64,000 nt of DNA from Planctomycetaceae bacterium (GTDB lineage: Bacteria; Planctomycetota; Planctomycetia; Planctomycetales; Planctomycetaceae): contig JAKFUG010000002.1 of NCBI GenBank assembly GCA_021732785.1, positions 1 through 64,000 of the forward strand. The letters are read 5' to 3'. This document shows, in pieces, positions 20,142-29,715 of this stretch. Below the pieces are notes generated by a model, which saw only the letters and a program-made list of their open reading frames with translations, was not told the DNA's origin and made no database searches. Both the position numbers and the translations under genes were made by a program. The number at the start of each line of letters is the position of its first letter. Position 1 is the stretch's first letter.

Positions 20142-21452
20142 TTGACGAACGTGCAACAAGACCACCGCGCCGCGATCGGACACCGCCTCGTCTGGCTGAC
20201 GCGGTTACTGGGGTTAGGCGTGCTTGCGCTCGTGGCGGCGACGTGGAAGTTGTGGACGCCGCAGGAAGTTTTTCCGCGCGTGCCGTTGTTTCGCTGGGCG
20301 CCGCCCGACTGGTGGGACTGGACGTCGCTGGCATTGATCGCCATCGGCGGCGGCGGTTTGCTCGCGGGACCACGCTGTCGCATTCGCCGGTTTGCCGCCA
20401 CGCTCGCGTTCGGCCTGGCCATCGCCTTTCTGTGCGATCAACACCGCCTGCAACCGTGGGCGTGGCAATTCTTCATCCTCGCGCTGCTCATCACCCTCGC
20501 CGATGAGGCCCTGTTGTGGACCGGCTGGCAATGGCTGACGATCAGCATTTATTTCTATTCGGCGCTGTCGAAGTTTGATCGCGAGTTTCTGGATTCAATC
20601 GGGCATACATTCGCGGCAACGGCATTCGGTGGTCTTTTCTCTTGGGATCGAAGCGGATACCCCCCGGGACCTTCGCCATTCTATAGCATGAACTACGCCC
20701 TGATGTGGGCGTACCCGGTCGGTGAACTTGGGGTTGCACTACTACTGGCGATTCCCGTCAGTCGAAAGGGGGGAATGTGGGCAGCCATTGCCATGCACGG
20801 TCTTCTTCTGCAGATTTTGGGGCCCTTCGGTCTCAACCACAGTTATGGTGTGTTGATATGGAATGTGTTGTTTGTGATTCAGGACGTGATGCTGTTCTCG
20901 CCACATGGCAGCCTTTTTCGGGGACCCTTGATTTCGTCTCCTCTCGGCACGGTAAAACGGCCATGGGGATGGAAGAATCTACTGTCGCAGGTGCTGATCG
21001 GCTGGATGATGTTATGGCCAGCCTCTTACCGTTCTGGTTTTTGCGATGCCTGGTTGGCATGGGCGCTCTATGTCACACCATCTCCAAAGGGCACGGTCGA
21101 TGTCGGCGTTCTGACAATGGAACGACAGCAAGAGCTTCGAAGTGCCGGTATCATCGGAACGGACTTCGATCTCTTCGGATCAGTGTCGGGACCTTGGTCG
21201 CTGCGGACGTTACACGCGCCCGCTTATCCCAATCTACGGTGTGATGTTGCGGCAGCGCTCGATATCGCCGAGCATTTCGACACGGACTACGTCCGGCTGA
21301 TGGTGCGAAGTCGTCAGAGTGATACCATTGAAATTGACATGCAATCGGCCCACGAAATCCACGCCTACGCCCGCCGCTTCTGGTTCAACGCCTACCCCAC
21401 TTCCATGTACCGCCGCGCCGCGAAGGAGAAAGTGATGAGTGATGATGGATGA
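20142..21452 (+). CDS. multi-pass membrane protein, DoxX/HTTM-like
   Basis: 436 residues with several hydrophobic segments (for example LLGLGVLALVAATWKLW, FAATLAFGLAIAFL, FFILALLITLADEALLW, LMWAYPVGELGVALLLAI), consistent with seven or so membrane helices and a soluble C-terminal part. The FYSALSKFDREFLDSIG phrase is like the vitamin-K-carboxylase-like/MauE/DoxX membrane group. The start is TTG 20142; no better ATG exists before the first helix. The final codons (KVMSDDG) are written by heptamer repeat sequence. Function is unknown. Confidence 0.65.
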   Translation: MTNVQQDHRAAIGHRLVWLTRLLGLGVLALVAATWKLWTPQEVFPRVPLFRWAPPDWWDWTSLALIAIGGGGLLAGPRCRIRRFAATLAFGLAIAFLCDQHRLQPWAWQFFILALLITLADEALLWTGWQWLTISIYFYSALSKFDREFLDSIGHTFAATAFGGLFSWDRSGYPPGPSPFYSMNYALMWAYPVGELGVALLLAIPVSRKGGMWAAIAMHGLLLQILGPFGLNHSYGVLIWNVLFVIQDVMLFSPHGSLFRGPLISSPLGTVKRPWGWKNLLSQVLIGWMMLWPASYRSGFCDAWLAWALYVTPSPKGTVDVGVLTMERQQELRSAGIIGTDFDLFGSVSGPWSLRTLHAPAYPNLRCDVAAALDIAEHFDTDYVRLMVRSRQSDTIEIDMQSAHEIHAYARRFWFNAYPTSMYRRAAKEKVMSDDG

Positions 21453-21514
21453 GTGCTGAGAGATCACATCGCCGTGTCTCCGACTCATCACTCATCCTTC
21501 CACACTCATCACTT
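21430..21514. repeat. heptamer-repeat hairpin (agtgatg type)
   Basis: The left arm has agtgatg, agtgatg, atggatg, agtgctg. The right arm is the inverse (gactcatcactcatcc...cactcatcact). The left arm overlaps the stop of the membrane-protein gene and the right arm abuts the start of the kinase gene. No gene lies between the arms. Confidence 0.8.
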
Positions 21515-21522
21515 TGCCCCCC

Positions 21523-22851
21523 ATGCGTTGGCCTCTCCGCTGGCAGTTGTTGGCTCCCATTGCGGCGCTGTTGAGCGCCGCGGTCGTGGTCAATGCTGTC
21601 TATGCGGCATGGTCGGCGACGGTACGGCATGAGTCGCAGACGGCGGCGCGGCTCGCACAAGTGGCGTCGGTGCTGGGAGCCGCGAATTTCCCACTCACGC
21701 CGTCGGTGTTGGAGCGATTGCAGAAACTCACCGGTGCCCACGCGGCTGTCTGGAATGAAGCGGAACAGCGCGTCACGGCCGCAACGATCCCGCTCGCCGA
21801 GGCAACAACCTTGTTCGAACGGCCGCGTACCTCGTCGGTGGTGACCGCGGCGGGTCAACCGTACCGCGTGCTGCTGGTGCCATCGCTCGGATCGAACCGT
21901 GCGGAGACGTTGCTGCTGTTGTATCCGAATGAGGAATTGACGCGCGAACAACGCTCGGCCGCATGGCCGGCGCTACTGGTGGGACTGGCGACCATCGGCG
22001 TATTGCTGCCGCTGACGGATCTCGTCGCGCGGCGGTTTGCCCGGCGGATTGGTCGTGTGCAGGAGAAGGTCGCCGCCGTCGCGACGGGGGATTTCACGCC
22101 GTTGCTGGAGATCGGGGCCGATGATGAACTGCGGGCCCTCATCCGCGGCGTCAACGAGATGAGCGGCCGCCTCGCCGAATTGCAGATTCGCATCGAACGA
22201 GACGAACGGGCGCGGTTGCTGGCTCAATTCACCGGCGGTTTGGCCCATCACTTTCGCAACGCGATTGCCGGGGCACGGCTCGCGCTCGAAATCCATCGCA
22301 AGCGCTGCACGCTCACCGCCAGTGACGAAAGCCTCGATGTCGCGCTGCGGCAGCTCCTTCTCGTCGAGCAACAAGTCCGCGGCGTGTTGACGCTGGGAAG
22401 AAAGACACCGTTTTCGCGAACGCTGGTCGATATCAAAGCGTTGACGCAATCGGCCCTCGATCTCATCCGTCCCGCGGTGGAACATGCGCATGTGACATTG
22501 GAAACCGTGCTGCCGGAGGAACCGATCACGGCCGCCGTGGATGCCGATGGTGTCCGCGCGGCGTTGTCGAATCTGCTGCTCAATGCCATCGAAGCGGCTG
22601 GACCAGGAGGACGGGTGCGATGCGTGTTTGCGGTCGGCCCCAACACGTTGCACTGGGACATCATCGACAATGGACCGGGTCCACCGGAGCATGTCGCCGC
22701 CGAGTTGGGCACGCCGTTTGTGACCGGAAAGCCGGACGGCGTCGGTTTAGGCTTGGCATTCGCCCGCCAACTCGCGGAAGATCATGGCGGGCGGTTGGAA
22801 TGGAACCGCGAGGGAGCGGAGACACACTTTCGGTGGGGGATTCCACGGTAG
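21523..22851 (+). CDS. membrane-bound sensor histidine kinase (NtrB-like)
   Basis: About 442 residues. Two membrane helices (LLAPIAALLSAAVVVNAVYA and PALLVGLATIGVLLPLTDLV) flank a small extracytoplasmic sensor. A HAMP linker (RIGRVQEKVAAVATGDF) follows, then an H-box LAHHFRNAIAG with phospho-acceptor H242. The ATPase has N-box LLNAIEAAG, DNGPGPP, and VGLGLAFARQLAEDHGG. The kinase is of the 'HxFxN' NtrB type that pairs with sigma-54 activators; the next gene is exactly such a regulator, so they very probably form one two-component system. ATG 21523 is used in preference to TTG 21514. Confidence 0.92.
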   Translation: MRWPLRWQLLAPIAALLSAAVVVNAVYAAWSATVRHESQTAARLAQVASVLGAANFPLTPSVLERLQKLTGAHAAVWNEAEQRVTAATIPLAEATTLFERPRTSSVVTAAGQPYRVLLVPSLGSNRAETLLLLYPNEELTREQRSAAWPALLVGLATIGVLLPLTDLVARRFARRIGRVQEKVAAVATGDFTPLLEIGADDELRALIRGVNEMSGRLAELQIRIERDERARLLAQFTGGLAHHFRNAIAGARLALEIHRKRCTLTASDESLDVALRQLLLVEQQVRGVLTLGRKTPFSRTLVDIKALTQSALDLIRPAVEHAHVTLETVLPEEPITAAVDADGVRAALSNLLLNAIEAAGPGGRVRCVFAVGPNTLHWDIIDNGPGPPEHVAAELGTPFVTGKPDGVGLGLAFARQLAEDHGGRLEWNREGAETHFRWGIPR

Positions 22852-22868
22852 AATTTGTGCGGAGAAGA

Positions 22869-23023
22869 GGGGAACCACGCAATACACGGAACACACGGAA
22901 GAAGAGAAGGAAGTGCATAAGCATGGGAAATACGATCGATGGTTGATTGCGGAATGCCGTTAAACCAGATCCGTATTGCCTTTGCATCCCTTTCCGTGTT
23001 CTCCGTGTATTCCGTGGTTCCCC
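22869..23023. repeat. inverted repeat with 91-nt loop between kinase and regulator
   Basis: The left arm ggggaaccacgcaatacacgg... (22869-22900) and right arm ...ccgtgtattccgtggttccc (22992-23023) are near-perfect complements over about 32 bp. The loop has no supportable gene. The element splits an otherwise operon-like pair. Confidence 0.85.
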
Positions 23024-23072
23024 TCCTGGTCTTGATTCTTGATTTGCTCAACATTGTCCGAGGTTCTGTCCG

Positions 23073-24473
23073 TTGAAACACGTCCTGGTCATCGACGATG
23101 AAGCCGCGATCTGCTGGGGGTTCCAGCAGTTTTTGACGGATGCTGGGCATGTGGTGTCGATTGCCGGGACCGCGGAAGAGGGGCTGCGCGCGGCCGAACA
23201 GACGGCGTTCGATGCGGTCGTGCTTGATGTCCGGCTGCCGGGGATGGACGGATTGACCGCGCTGGCGGAGTTTCGTCGCCAGTGGCCGAAGCTCCCGGTC
23301 ACCGTAATGACGGCGTTCGGCGACCTCGAAACCGCGGTGCAGGCGATCCAGCGCGGGGCGTTTGAATATCTGACGAAGCCGTTCTCGCTCGATCAAGCCA
23401 CCGCCGTGGTGGAACGAGCGCTCGCGGCGAACGGCGGGCCCACCGAAACGGCGTCGCGGGTGTTCGATGCCGAGAGTCCGTTGCTCGGTTCTTCGCCCGA
23501 GATGCAGCGCGTGTTCAAAGAAATCGCGCTCGCGGCGGCATCCGATCTGCCGGTGCTCATTGGTGGCGAAACGGGCACAGGGAAGGAACTCGTGGCCCGC
23601 GCGATTCATCGCCATGGTCGTCAACGCCGCGGGGCCTTTGTGCCGGTGTTTCTCGGTGCTTTGAACGAAGCCGTGATCGAAAGCGAATTATTCGGCCACG
23701 TCCGCGGGGCGTTCACCGGGGCGACGGACGACCGCACAGGATTGATCGCGCAAGCCGCCGGGGGGACGTTGTTTCTCGATGAAATCGGCGATGCGCCCGC
23801 TGCGGTGCAGGTGAAGCTCCTGCGGTTTCTGGAATCCGGCGAGTACTTCCCCGTGGGATCGAGCACGCCACGACAAGCAGCCACGCGCGTGCTCGCGGCG
23901 ACCCATCGGCAGTTAACAGAACTCGTGAAGAACGGAACCTTTCGCGAAGATCTTTACTTCCGCTTGCGGGGTTGGGAAATCACGTTGCCTCCACTTCGCG
24001 AACGTACCTCAGACATTCCGCTCCTCACCGCGGCGTTCTGGAAGCAGGCATGCCCGGATCGTGGCGATTACAGGCTCTCATCCGAAGTGCAAGCTGCACT
24101 GTGCGATCGTCCGTGGCCCGGCAATGTCCGCGAACTGCGGGCGACGATTGAGCGGGCGGCGTTGCTGGCACGGGGTGGCCCGCTCGTGGCGGAGCACTTG
24201 CGGTCCGTCAATACGACATCAGCCGAGATGTCCGCGCTGCCGCTGGATCAAGCCGTCACCGCGTGGATTCAGCAGCGTCTCGCCGCGGGTTCCGAAGACG
24301 GGGAACTGCTGCGGTTGTTTTACGGCCTCGTAGAGCCGCCGGTCTTGACCGCGGTCCTCGCCGCCTGCCACGGGAACCGCGCTGCCGCCGCCCGGATGTT
24401 AGGAATCGACCGGACCACGCTGCGGTCCAAGCTGCGGGCGTACGGACTGGATTCGGCATCCGAAGACGCTTGA
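23073..24473 (+). CDS. NtrC-family sigma-54-dependent response regulator
   Basis: 466 residues with the full three-domain layout. The receiver has acid pocket D8-D9 and phospho-acceptor D52 in VVLDVRLPGMDG, followed by MTAFGD. The AAA+ domain has Walker A GETGTGKE (about 166-173), the sigma-54-contacting GAFTGA loop (about 212) and Walker B GGTLFLDEIGD. The C-terminal Fis-type helix-turn-helix contains CHGNRAAAARMLGIDRTTL. It activates RpoN promoters when phosphorylated, most likely by the adjacent kinase. The start is TTG 23073; the receiver begins at once, leaving no room for a later start. Target genes are unknown. Confidence 0.95.
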   Translation: MKHVLVIDDEAAICWGFQQFLTDAGHVVSIAGTAEEGLRAAEQTAFDAVVLDVRLPGMDGLTALAEFRRQWPKLPVTVMTAFGDLETAVQAIQRGAFEYLTKPFSLDQATAVVERALAANGGPTETASRVFDAESPLLGSSPEMQRVFKEIALAAASDLPVLIGGETGTGKELVARAIHRHGRQRRGAFVPVFLGALNEAVIESELFGHVRGAFTGATDDRTGLIAQAAGGTLFLDEIGDAPAAVQVKLLRFLESGEYFPVGSSTPRQAATRVLAATHRQLTELVKNGTFREDLYFRLRGWEITLPPLRERTSDIPLLTAAFWKQACPDRGDYRLSSEVQAALCDRPWPGNVRELRATIERAALLARGGPLVAEHLRSVNTTSAEMSALPLDQAVTAWIQQRLAAGSEDGELLRLFYGLVEPPVLTAVLAACHGNRAAAARMLGIDRTTLRSKLRAYGLDSASEDA

Positions 24474-24521
24474 AAGCGGCGAAATCTTCATCGCACCGAC
24501 GAAGAATTCACCGCTTCCGGT

Positions 24522-24604
24522 GTGCCACTGGTTCTGCCAGTGTCTTCGTTTTTTTCGCCGTAACGTGTGTCTGCACTGGAAGACACTGGCAGAGCCAGTG
24601 GCAC
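24522..24604. repeat. palindrome gtgccactgg...ccagtggcac
   Basis: The 26-bp arms (24522-24547 and 24579-24604) are complementary with one mismatch around a 31-nt loop. It lies between the regulator gene and the DUF1559 gene and could terminate the former. Confidence 0.8.
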
Positions 24605-24680
24605 GCCACAAATCCATCTTATGGCATTCCATTTGCGTTCCGGAGCGGCGAAGCCCATAACGTCCCTCTGGAACCGACGC

Positions 24681-25721
24681 ATGTCCCACCGTCTGCCTTT
24701 ACCACACTCCCGCCGCGGCTTCACGTTGATCGAACTGTTGGTCGTGATCGCCATCATCGCGATTCTCATCGCGCTGCTGTTGCCCGCGGTGCAACAGGCG
24801 CGCGAAGCCGCCCGGCGGTCGCAGTGCAAGAACAATCTGAAGCAGATCGGCCTCGCACTCCACAACTACGAGTCGAGTTTCAGTTGCTTTCCGCCCAGTA
24901 TGTCGATCGTTCCGTCGGTGACCAGCAATTCCTCGTGGTCGGTGCATGGGCGCATCATGCCGTACATGGACCAGGCCAACATGTACAACGCCATCAACCT
25001 GCAGGAAACGTGGTCGAGTCCCACGAATGGCCCGCTGGTGAATGGCTATCGCGTCCCGGTCTACATCTGCCCGTCGGACGCCAAGGGGGGGCTCGCGCGG
25101 TTCACGTCGAACGTGAATTTGTACTGCCAGAACTATGGTTTCAACTTCGGCACCTGGTTCGTTTACGACCCGGCAACGGGACAAGGGGGCAGCGGATTAT
25201 TCTATCCGAACAGTTCCATCCGTCTCGGTGCCATTACCGACGGGACCAGCAATACGCTGATGGCCTCGGAAGTCCGCTCGTGGCAAGCCTACACGCGGAA
25301 TGCCCCGCCCCCCGCACCCTACACGACGCAGATTCCATCGAATGTGAACGAAGTGGTGGCATGCGTGGCCGTCGGCTTGACGGACCGCATTCAGGTTCCC
25401 ACCGCTGATGGCACCGGGCATACCGAATGGCCGAACGGGCACTCCCATCACAGCGGCTTCACCACAACGATGGGGCCGAATACCTACGTGAAATGGACGT
25501 TCTCCGGCGTCGATTTCGATTGCGATTTCGCTTCTCGACAGGAAGGTTCGAACACCACGCTGGCCAGTTACTCGGCGGTGACGTCGCGGAGCTATCACGA
25601 AGGAATCGTCAACAGCCTGCTCGCCGATGGGTCGGTGCGGACGATCAGTGAGAACATCGACCTCGGCATCTGGCGGGCGCTCGGCACCCGCGCCGGCGGC
25701 GAAGTCGTCGGTGAATTCTGA
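24681..25721 (+). CDS. DUF1559-family prepilin-like protein
   Basis: About 346 residues. It starts with a type IV prepilin-like leader and hydrophobic helix ([19 protein letters not shown]), where the prepilin peptidase would cut after the Gly. The planctomycete-typical [19 protein letters not shown] follows, then the DUF1559 domain. The C-terminal hallmark is [21 protein letters not shown] 24681 is chosen because upstream codons are not part of a leader. Members are highly amplified in planctomycetes and are thought to be secretion or surface pseudopilins; the specific role is unknown. Confidence 0.93.
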   Translation: MSHRLPLPHSRRGFTLIELLVVIAIIAILIALLLPAVQQAREAARRSQCKNNLKQIGLALHNYESSFSCFPPSMSIVPSVTSNSSWSVHGRIMPYMDQANMYNAINLQETWSSPTNGPLVNGYRVPVYICPSDAKGGLARFTSNVNLYCQNYGFNFGTWFVYDPATGQGGSGLFYPNSSIRLGAITDGTSNTLMASEVRSWQAYTRNAPPPAPYTTQIPSNVNEVVACVAVGLTDRIQVPTADGTGHTEWPNGHSHHSGFTTTMGPNTYVKWTFSGVDFDCDFASRQEGSNTTLASYSAVTSRSYHEGIVNSLLADGSVRTISENIDLGIWRALGTRAGGEVVGEF

Positions 25722-25730
25722 TCTTCTGAG

Positions 25731-25760
25731 GAAGCCCACCCATTCCGATGGGTGGGTCTC
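25731..25760. terminator. cccacccat-tccg-atgggtggg hairpin
   Basis: A perfect 9-bp stem with 4-nt loop in the convergent gap after the DUF1559 gene and before the XdhC stop. A near-identical hairpin occurs at 29109, so it is also a dispersed repeat. It probably terminates transcription in both directions. Confidence 0.7.
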
Positions 25761-25765
25761 TTCCA

Positions 25766-26860
25766 TCAACGCGAGACCGGTTCACGCAGCACCTCATCCA
25801 GCAAACTCGTCGGGCGGACACCATCCGGCAGTTGCCCCAGATTCCGGTGGGCGATCAACTCGGCGACGATGCTGATGGCGATTTCCGGCACGGTCTGCGA
25901 GCCGATATCAAACCCCAGTGGGGCATACACCCGACGGAGGGCGTCCGGTGAAATCCCCTGCTGAATCAGGTCCGCGAAGATCAGCTTGATCTTCCGTTTG
26001 CTGCCGATGAGACCAACATAGCGTGCGGATGTCTCGGCGAGATGCGCGAGGGCTTCTTCGTCGTGATTGTGCCCGCGGGTGACGATCAGGCAGTAGGTGT
26101 CGCGGTCGATGTCCAACCCTTTCAGCGCGTCATCAAACGGGGCGACGATCAGCCGTTTGGCTTCCGGAAACCGCTGCGGGTTGCAGTATTCTTCGCGATC
26201 GTCGACGACCCAGACATCGAAATCGACATCGTGCGCGAGCTGCGCGACTTTCTGGCCGACATGCCCCGCACCGACGACAATCAGCCGGCAGCGCGACAGG
26301 TGCGGCAGATACGAGACCCCGTTCACCACATACGGCCGCGGTCGGACTGACAGATCACGCAATGACGCCAGTACGTTGTCCGGAACCGTGTTACCCCGCC
26401 GACTGACGAGCACATCTCCGGCGTCATCGATCACCCAGCGGTCACCGGCTTTTGAGTCGCCGTGATCATCGAGGACCACCGCTTCCGTGCAGCCCCGCGC
26501 AGCGAGCAATTGATCGGCGAGCTTGCGGTAATACGAAACATCGCCACCCGGACGAAGCGGGTCGACGAGCATCTTCATGCGGCCGCCGCAGATGAGGCCG
26601 TCGTCCCAACCGTAATCGCTGTCGAGCTGAAACGTCAGCAGTTCGGTATCGCCCCGTTCGAGAACCTGCATCGCGCGCCGCTTCACCTCGGCTTCCACGC
26701 AACCGCCGCCGAGCGTGCCGCGCTGCGAGCCGTCCGGAAAGACGAGCATCGCCGCGCCGGCTTTCTGCGGCGTCGACCCGCGGGTCTCCACGAGCGCGGT
26801 GTAACACACGGCCCGTCCGGCACGGAGCAGATCATCGAGTTCCAACAACAGCGAACGCAT
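25766..26860 (-). CDS. XdhC/CoxI-family protein
   Basis: About 364 residues. XdhC proteins bind molybdenum cofactor, aid its sulfuration and insert it into xanthine dehydrogenase-type enzymes. The N-terminal domain has TRGSTPQKAGAAMLVFPDG and LGGGCVEAEVKRRA. The C-terminal Rossmann domain has VVGAGHVGQKVAQLAHDVDF, and the family-typical CLIVTRGHNHDEEAL and YVGLIGSKRK follow. ATG 26860 is the likely start; another ATG at 26875 sits too close to its gagg. No molybdenum hydroxylase genes are in the window, so the client enzyme is elsewhere. Confidence 0.92.
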   Translation of the reverse strand: MRSLLLELDDLLRAGRAVCYTALVETRGSTPQKAGAAMLVFPDGSQRGTLGGGCVEAEVKRRAMQVLERGDTELLTFQLDSDYGWDDGLICGGRMKMLVDPLRPGGDVSYYRKLADQLLAARGCTEAVVLDDHGDSKAGDRWVIDDAGDVLVSRRGNTVPDNVLASLRDLSVRPRPYVVNGVSYLPHLSRCRLIVVGAGHVGQKVAQLAHDVDFDVWVVDDREEYCNPQRFPEAKRLIVAPFDDALKGLDIDRDTYCLIVTRGHNHDEEALAHLAETSARYVGLIGSKRKIKLIFADLIQQGISPDALRRVYAPLGFDIGSQTVPEIAISIVAELIAHRNLGQLPDGVRPTSLLDEVLREPVSR

Positions 26861-26926
26861 CGCCAAGATCAACATTCCTCGCTTGCGCTTTGCCGACTTC
26901 AACGCCCGCACCCATTGCTGCAAACC

Positions 26927-26960
26927 AGCCTCCCGGCTGCTCGGAAGCAGCCGGGAGGCT
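26927..26960. repeat. palindromic repeat (cccggctgctt family)
   Basis: The 15-bp perfect arms agcctcccggctgct/agcagccgggaggct surround loop cgga. It lies between the XdhC start and the fusion-protein stop (26966). Confidence 0.85.
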
Positions 26961-26965
26961 TCGCT

Positions 26966-29014
26966 CTACTTCAACAACTCCGCCAACTTTGCAGTCGCTT
27001 CGGTTTGCGCTTTGGCCATCACATCCGCAAGCTTCACCGGCTTGCCACCCTGGCGTTTGCTCTCATCGGCGGCTTCCATAAAAGCGTAGATTTCGAGCGT
27101 TTCTTCCTCGGCAATCGGCACTTCTTTGGTCTTGAAGAACTTGACGATCTCGACGGCGAGCGGACGGTAACCGGCGAAGGTGCCGTGGTCTTTGATTCCC
27201 TTCGCGGTGAAGATTTTCCCGCCATAACCCGAGGCGCCGGTCACACGCAGCCCGCGGAAGGTGCCGACGCGGCCCTCTTTCCACACACCGGTGCAGAGTT
27301 CCAGCCCCTCGGTCTGCACGCGGGTCACGCTTTCGCAACCGGTGCCCATGGTCGTGAAGAGCAACTCGACGCCGTGAATGCCGTACCAGAACAGATCGGG
27401 GTGCGTCTTTTCCAATGAGGCCGGGCTGAAGGCATCGCAACTGTAAACCACGCCGTAAGCACCGGCCCGGGCTTCGAGAGCCGTCGGTGTGTACCGCAAT
27501 GATGACGTCGAGAAAATCGGCACTTTGTAGTGCTTCGCGGCCTGGAAGATCGCGACGGCATCCGTCAGGCTTCCGGCGATCGGCTTGTCGATGAAGCACG
27601 GTTTGCCGGCCTTGAGCACCGGCAGAATTTGTTCGAGATGCGGGCGGCCATCGTTGGTTTCGAGGAGTACGCAATCGACTTTTTCCAGCAAGGCGGGAAT
27701 GGAATCGACGATTTCCACGCCGAGCTTTTTGAACTCTTCCGTGTAGGCGGGAACGCGCTCGGTGCTCGACGGAATGTCGGGGCTCCCCTTCGGATAAGCC
27801 GCGACCACTTTGCACCCGGCGACGTCTTCTTTTGCATCGGGATCGTTCATCAATTTGGCGAACGCCGGGGCGTGCGAGGTATCGAGTCCGATCACACCGA
27901 CGCGAATGATTTTCGTTTCCGTTGCGGGGGCGGCGGCGACCGTCGTGGTCTCGGTGGCTGGTGCCGGGGATACGGATGAGCCGGGTGGCGTCCACAAAGC
28001 GACCGTGTTGTCCTGCCCGCCGGTCGCAATCAATTTTCCGTCCGCACTCATGGCGAGCGCAAGAATCTTGGCTTCATGAAACTCGCCGGTGGCCAGTTCG
28101 TCGCCATCGTCGCGGTTCCACAGTTTCAGCAGATGTCCGCCCTTATTGCGACCACCGCCGATACTCGCGACGGCCTTCCCATTCGGCGAAAAGATGATCG
28201 CGTTGACTGGCCGCTGATGCCCGCCGTAAAAGCCGAGCGTCTTTTCATCTTTCAGATCGTAGACAATCGCCCGGTCATCTAACCCGCCGGTGATGAGGTA
28301 CCGATCATCGGGAGAAAACGCAGCACACAGCGCCGCCTTGGTGTGATCGGTCCATTCTTTGACTTTCGTACCGTCGGCGTTCCACAGGAAGGTTTCGCCC
28401 CCTTTGGTGGGACGCGTGTCGTCTCCGGCGACGGAGACGAGTTGCGTTCCCGCATGATTCCACGCGATCCCCATCACGGGGTAATGATGTCCCTGCAACA
28501 CGGCGACCCTGTCGGTTCCGGGTTGCCAGATGCGAGCGGACTCATCATCGGAGGAGGTCGCCAACTGCTTGCCATCCGGCGAAAACGCGACCGTGGTGAT
28601 GACCCCGCGGTGGCCCTTCAATTCCTGTGACAGCGAAGCCTTCTCCACATCCCACAATTGCAGCTTCTGATAGCCGCCCGTGGCCAGTGTTTTGCCATCG
28701 GGAGAAACCGCCAGGCTGCGCACCTGTCCGACTTTGGCGGGCAACGTCGATTTCACCGCCCGGCCGGGAATGTCGACGATCGTGATCTGATCTTTCCCGC
28801 CGACATACAGCGTTTGTCCGTCGGGAGAAAATGCGAGACTCGTCACCCAGGACGAGAACGCCGGGAGCTTGGCTGTGGGATTCCACTCGTCGGCGGAACT
28901 CGCTTTGGAAAGGGCTTTTTGCAGCGCTTCCAATTCGTCGGCAGCCGCTGTGCTCACCAGGAAGAAAGCCGCGGCGCAAAGGCCGGCCACCATCGAATGT
29001 CCACGACGTTGCAT
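26966..29014 (-). CDS. exported WD40-repeat and Gfo/Idh/MocA oxidoreductase fusion
   Basis: 682 residues. The signal peptide (residues 1-25, STAAADE) is followed by a WD40 propeller of about six or seven blades (ITTVAFSPDGKQLATSSDDESARIWQ and similar; residues about 50-330). A Thr/Ala/Pro linker (about 335-360) leads to a Gfo/Idh/MocA domain: IRVGVIGLDTSHAPAF, then CVLLETNDGRPHLEQI and PCFIDKPIAG, which matches the EKP motif as DKP. The Rossmann glycines are partly lost (GVIGLDTSH), typical of the planctomycete subgroup. It may act on extracytoplasmic sugars; that is inference. Confidence 0.85.
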   Translation of the reverse strand: MQRRGHSMVAGLCAAAFFLVSTAAADELEALQKALSKASSADEWNPTAKLPAFSSWVTSLAFSPDGQTLYVGGKDQITIVDIPGRAVKSTLPAKVGQVRSLAVSPDGKTLATGGYQKLQLWDVEKASLSQELKGHRGVITTVAFSPDGKQLATSSDDESARIWQPGTDRVAVLQGHHYPVMGIAWNHAGTQLVSVAGDDTRPTKGGETFLWNADGTKVKEWTDHTKAALCAAFSPDDRYLITGGLDDRAIVYDLKDEKTLGFYGGHQRPVNAIIFSPNGKAVASIGGGRNKGGHLLKLWNRDDGDELATGEFHEAKILALAMSADGKLIATGGQDNTVALWTPPGSSVSPAPATETTTVAAAPATETKIIRVGVIGLDTSHAPAFAKLMNDPDAKEDVAGCKVVAAYPKGSPDIPSSTERVPAYTEEFKKLGVEIVDSIPALLEKVDCVLLETNDGRPHLEQILPVLKAGKPCFIDKPIAGSLTDAVAIFQAAKHYKVPIFSTSSLRYTPTALEARAGAYGVVYSCDAFSPASLEKTHPDLFWYGIHGVELLFTTMGTGCESVTRVQTEGLELCTGVWKEGRVGTFRGLRVTGASGYGGKIFTAKGIKDHGTFAGYRPLAVEIVKFFKTKEVPIAEEETLEIYAFMEAADESKRQGGKPVKLADVMAKAQTEATAKLAELLK

Positions 29015-29108
29015 GCGCGAGACTCCTGCATCGAATCCAAGGGGACGACGAGACGGCTGCTCATCGCATCAACATTGGATTATCAACAATCCGCTGGGAA
29101 AAAAGAAA

Positions 29109-29134
29109 CCCACCCATGGCGATGGGTGGGCTTC
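29109..29134. repeat. cccacccat-ggcg-atgggtggg hairpin
   Basis: The same stem as at 25735 with a different loop. It lies between two minus-strand genes, just downstream of the 29163 gene stop, and is positioned as a terminator. Confidence 0.75.
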
Positions 29135-29162
29135 TGACAGCATTTCGTGAGGAGGAGCAGAA

Positions 29163-29660
29163 TTACTCGCCGACGAGAGGTTCGAGCCGGGCGCGATTGA
29201 TGTCGATCATGATCAGCAGATCGACGACGCGTTCCATCGGCATGGCCCAGACGAGTGCCCAGTTGATGATTTCGAGATTGTCGAGACCGTATTCCATGCG
29301 GTCGAGAATGCAATCGAGCAAGAGATCGCCGTTGAGAATCAATTCAAAGATCTGCCCGAACTCCTGTTCGGCGAATTCTTCCCAGCGTTGCTGGCCCTCG
29401 ACATGTTCGAGGCGGCGAATGCGACAGAAGGGAAGCCAGTGTTTCCGAAACCAGTCTTTCAGGGCCCTGTCGCCGAGATCACAGCCATGTTTCTGGCTTT
29501 CGATCCATTTATGACGGAGAGCTTCCTGCCAACCTTCCCATCGCAAACTGCGGGGGGCCTGGTTCAGCGGTTCAACGACACTTTGGTAATGACTCGACTG
29601 GTCGGCGGTTACGGCAGCGGAGCGAACGCCAGCCAGACGGAGTCGAAAGGTAGAGCGCAC
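29163..29660 (-). CDS. conserved hypothetical protein
   Basis: 165 residues starting at GTG 29660; later in-frame starts are possible. The product is acidic, Trp- and Glu-rich, and mostly helical (KWIESQKHGCDLGDRALKDW; EFAEQEFGQIFELILNGDL). I recognise no family. Coding character is good: a continuous frame with sensible hydrophobic spacing and a downstream hairpin. It could be a small cytoplasmic regulatory or immunity-type protein, but nothing in the sequence proves it. Confidence 0.55.
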   Translation of the reverse strand: MRSTFRLRLAGVRSAAVTADQSSHYQSVVEPLNQAPRSLRWEGWQEALRHKWIESQKHGCDLGDRALKDWFRKHWLPFCRIRRLEHVEGQQRWEEFAEQEFGQIFELILNGDLLLDCILDRMEYGLDNLEIINWALVWAMPMERVVDLLIMIDINRARLEPLVGE

Positions 29661-29715
29661 GCAGCCCCTTTCGAAAGACCATCAAGTTGTCTATTCATCA
29701 AAGTCTAACGATGTC

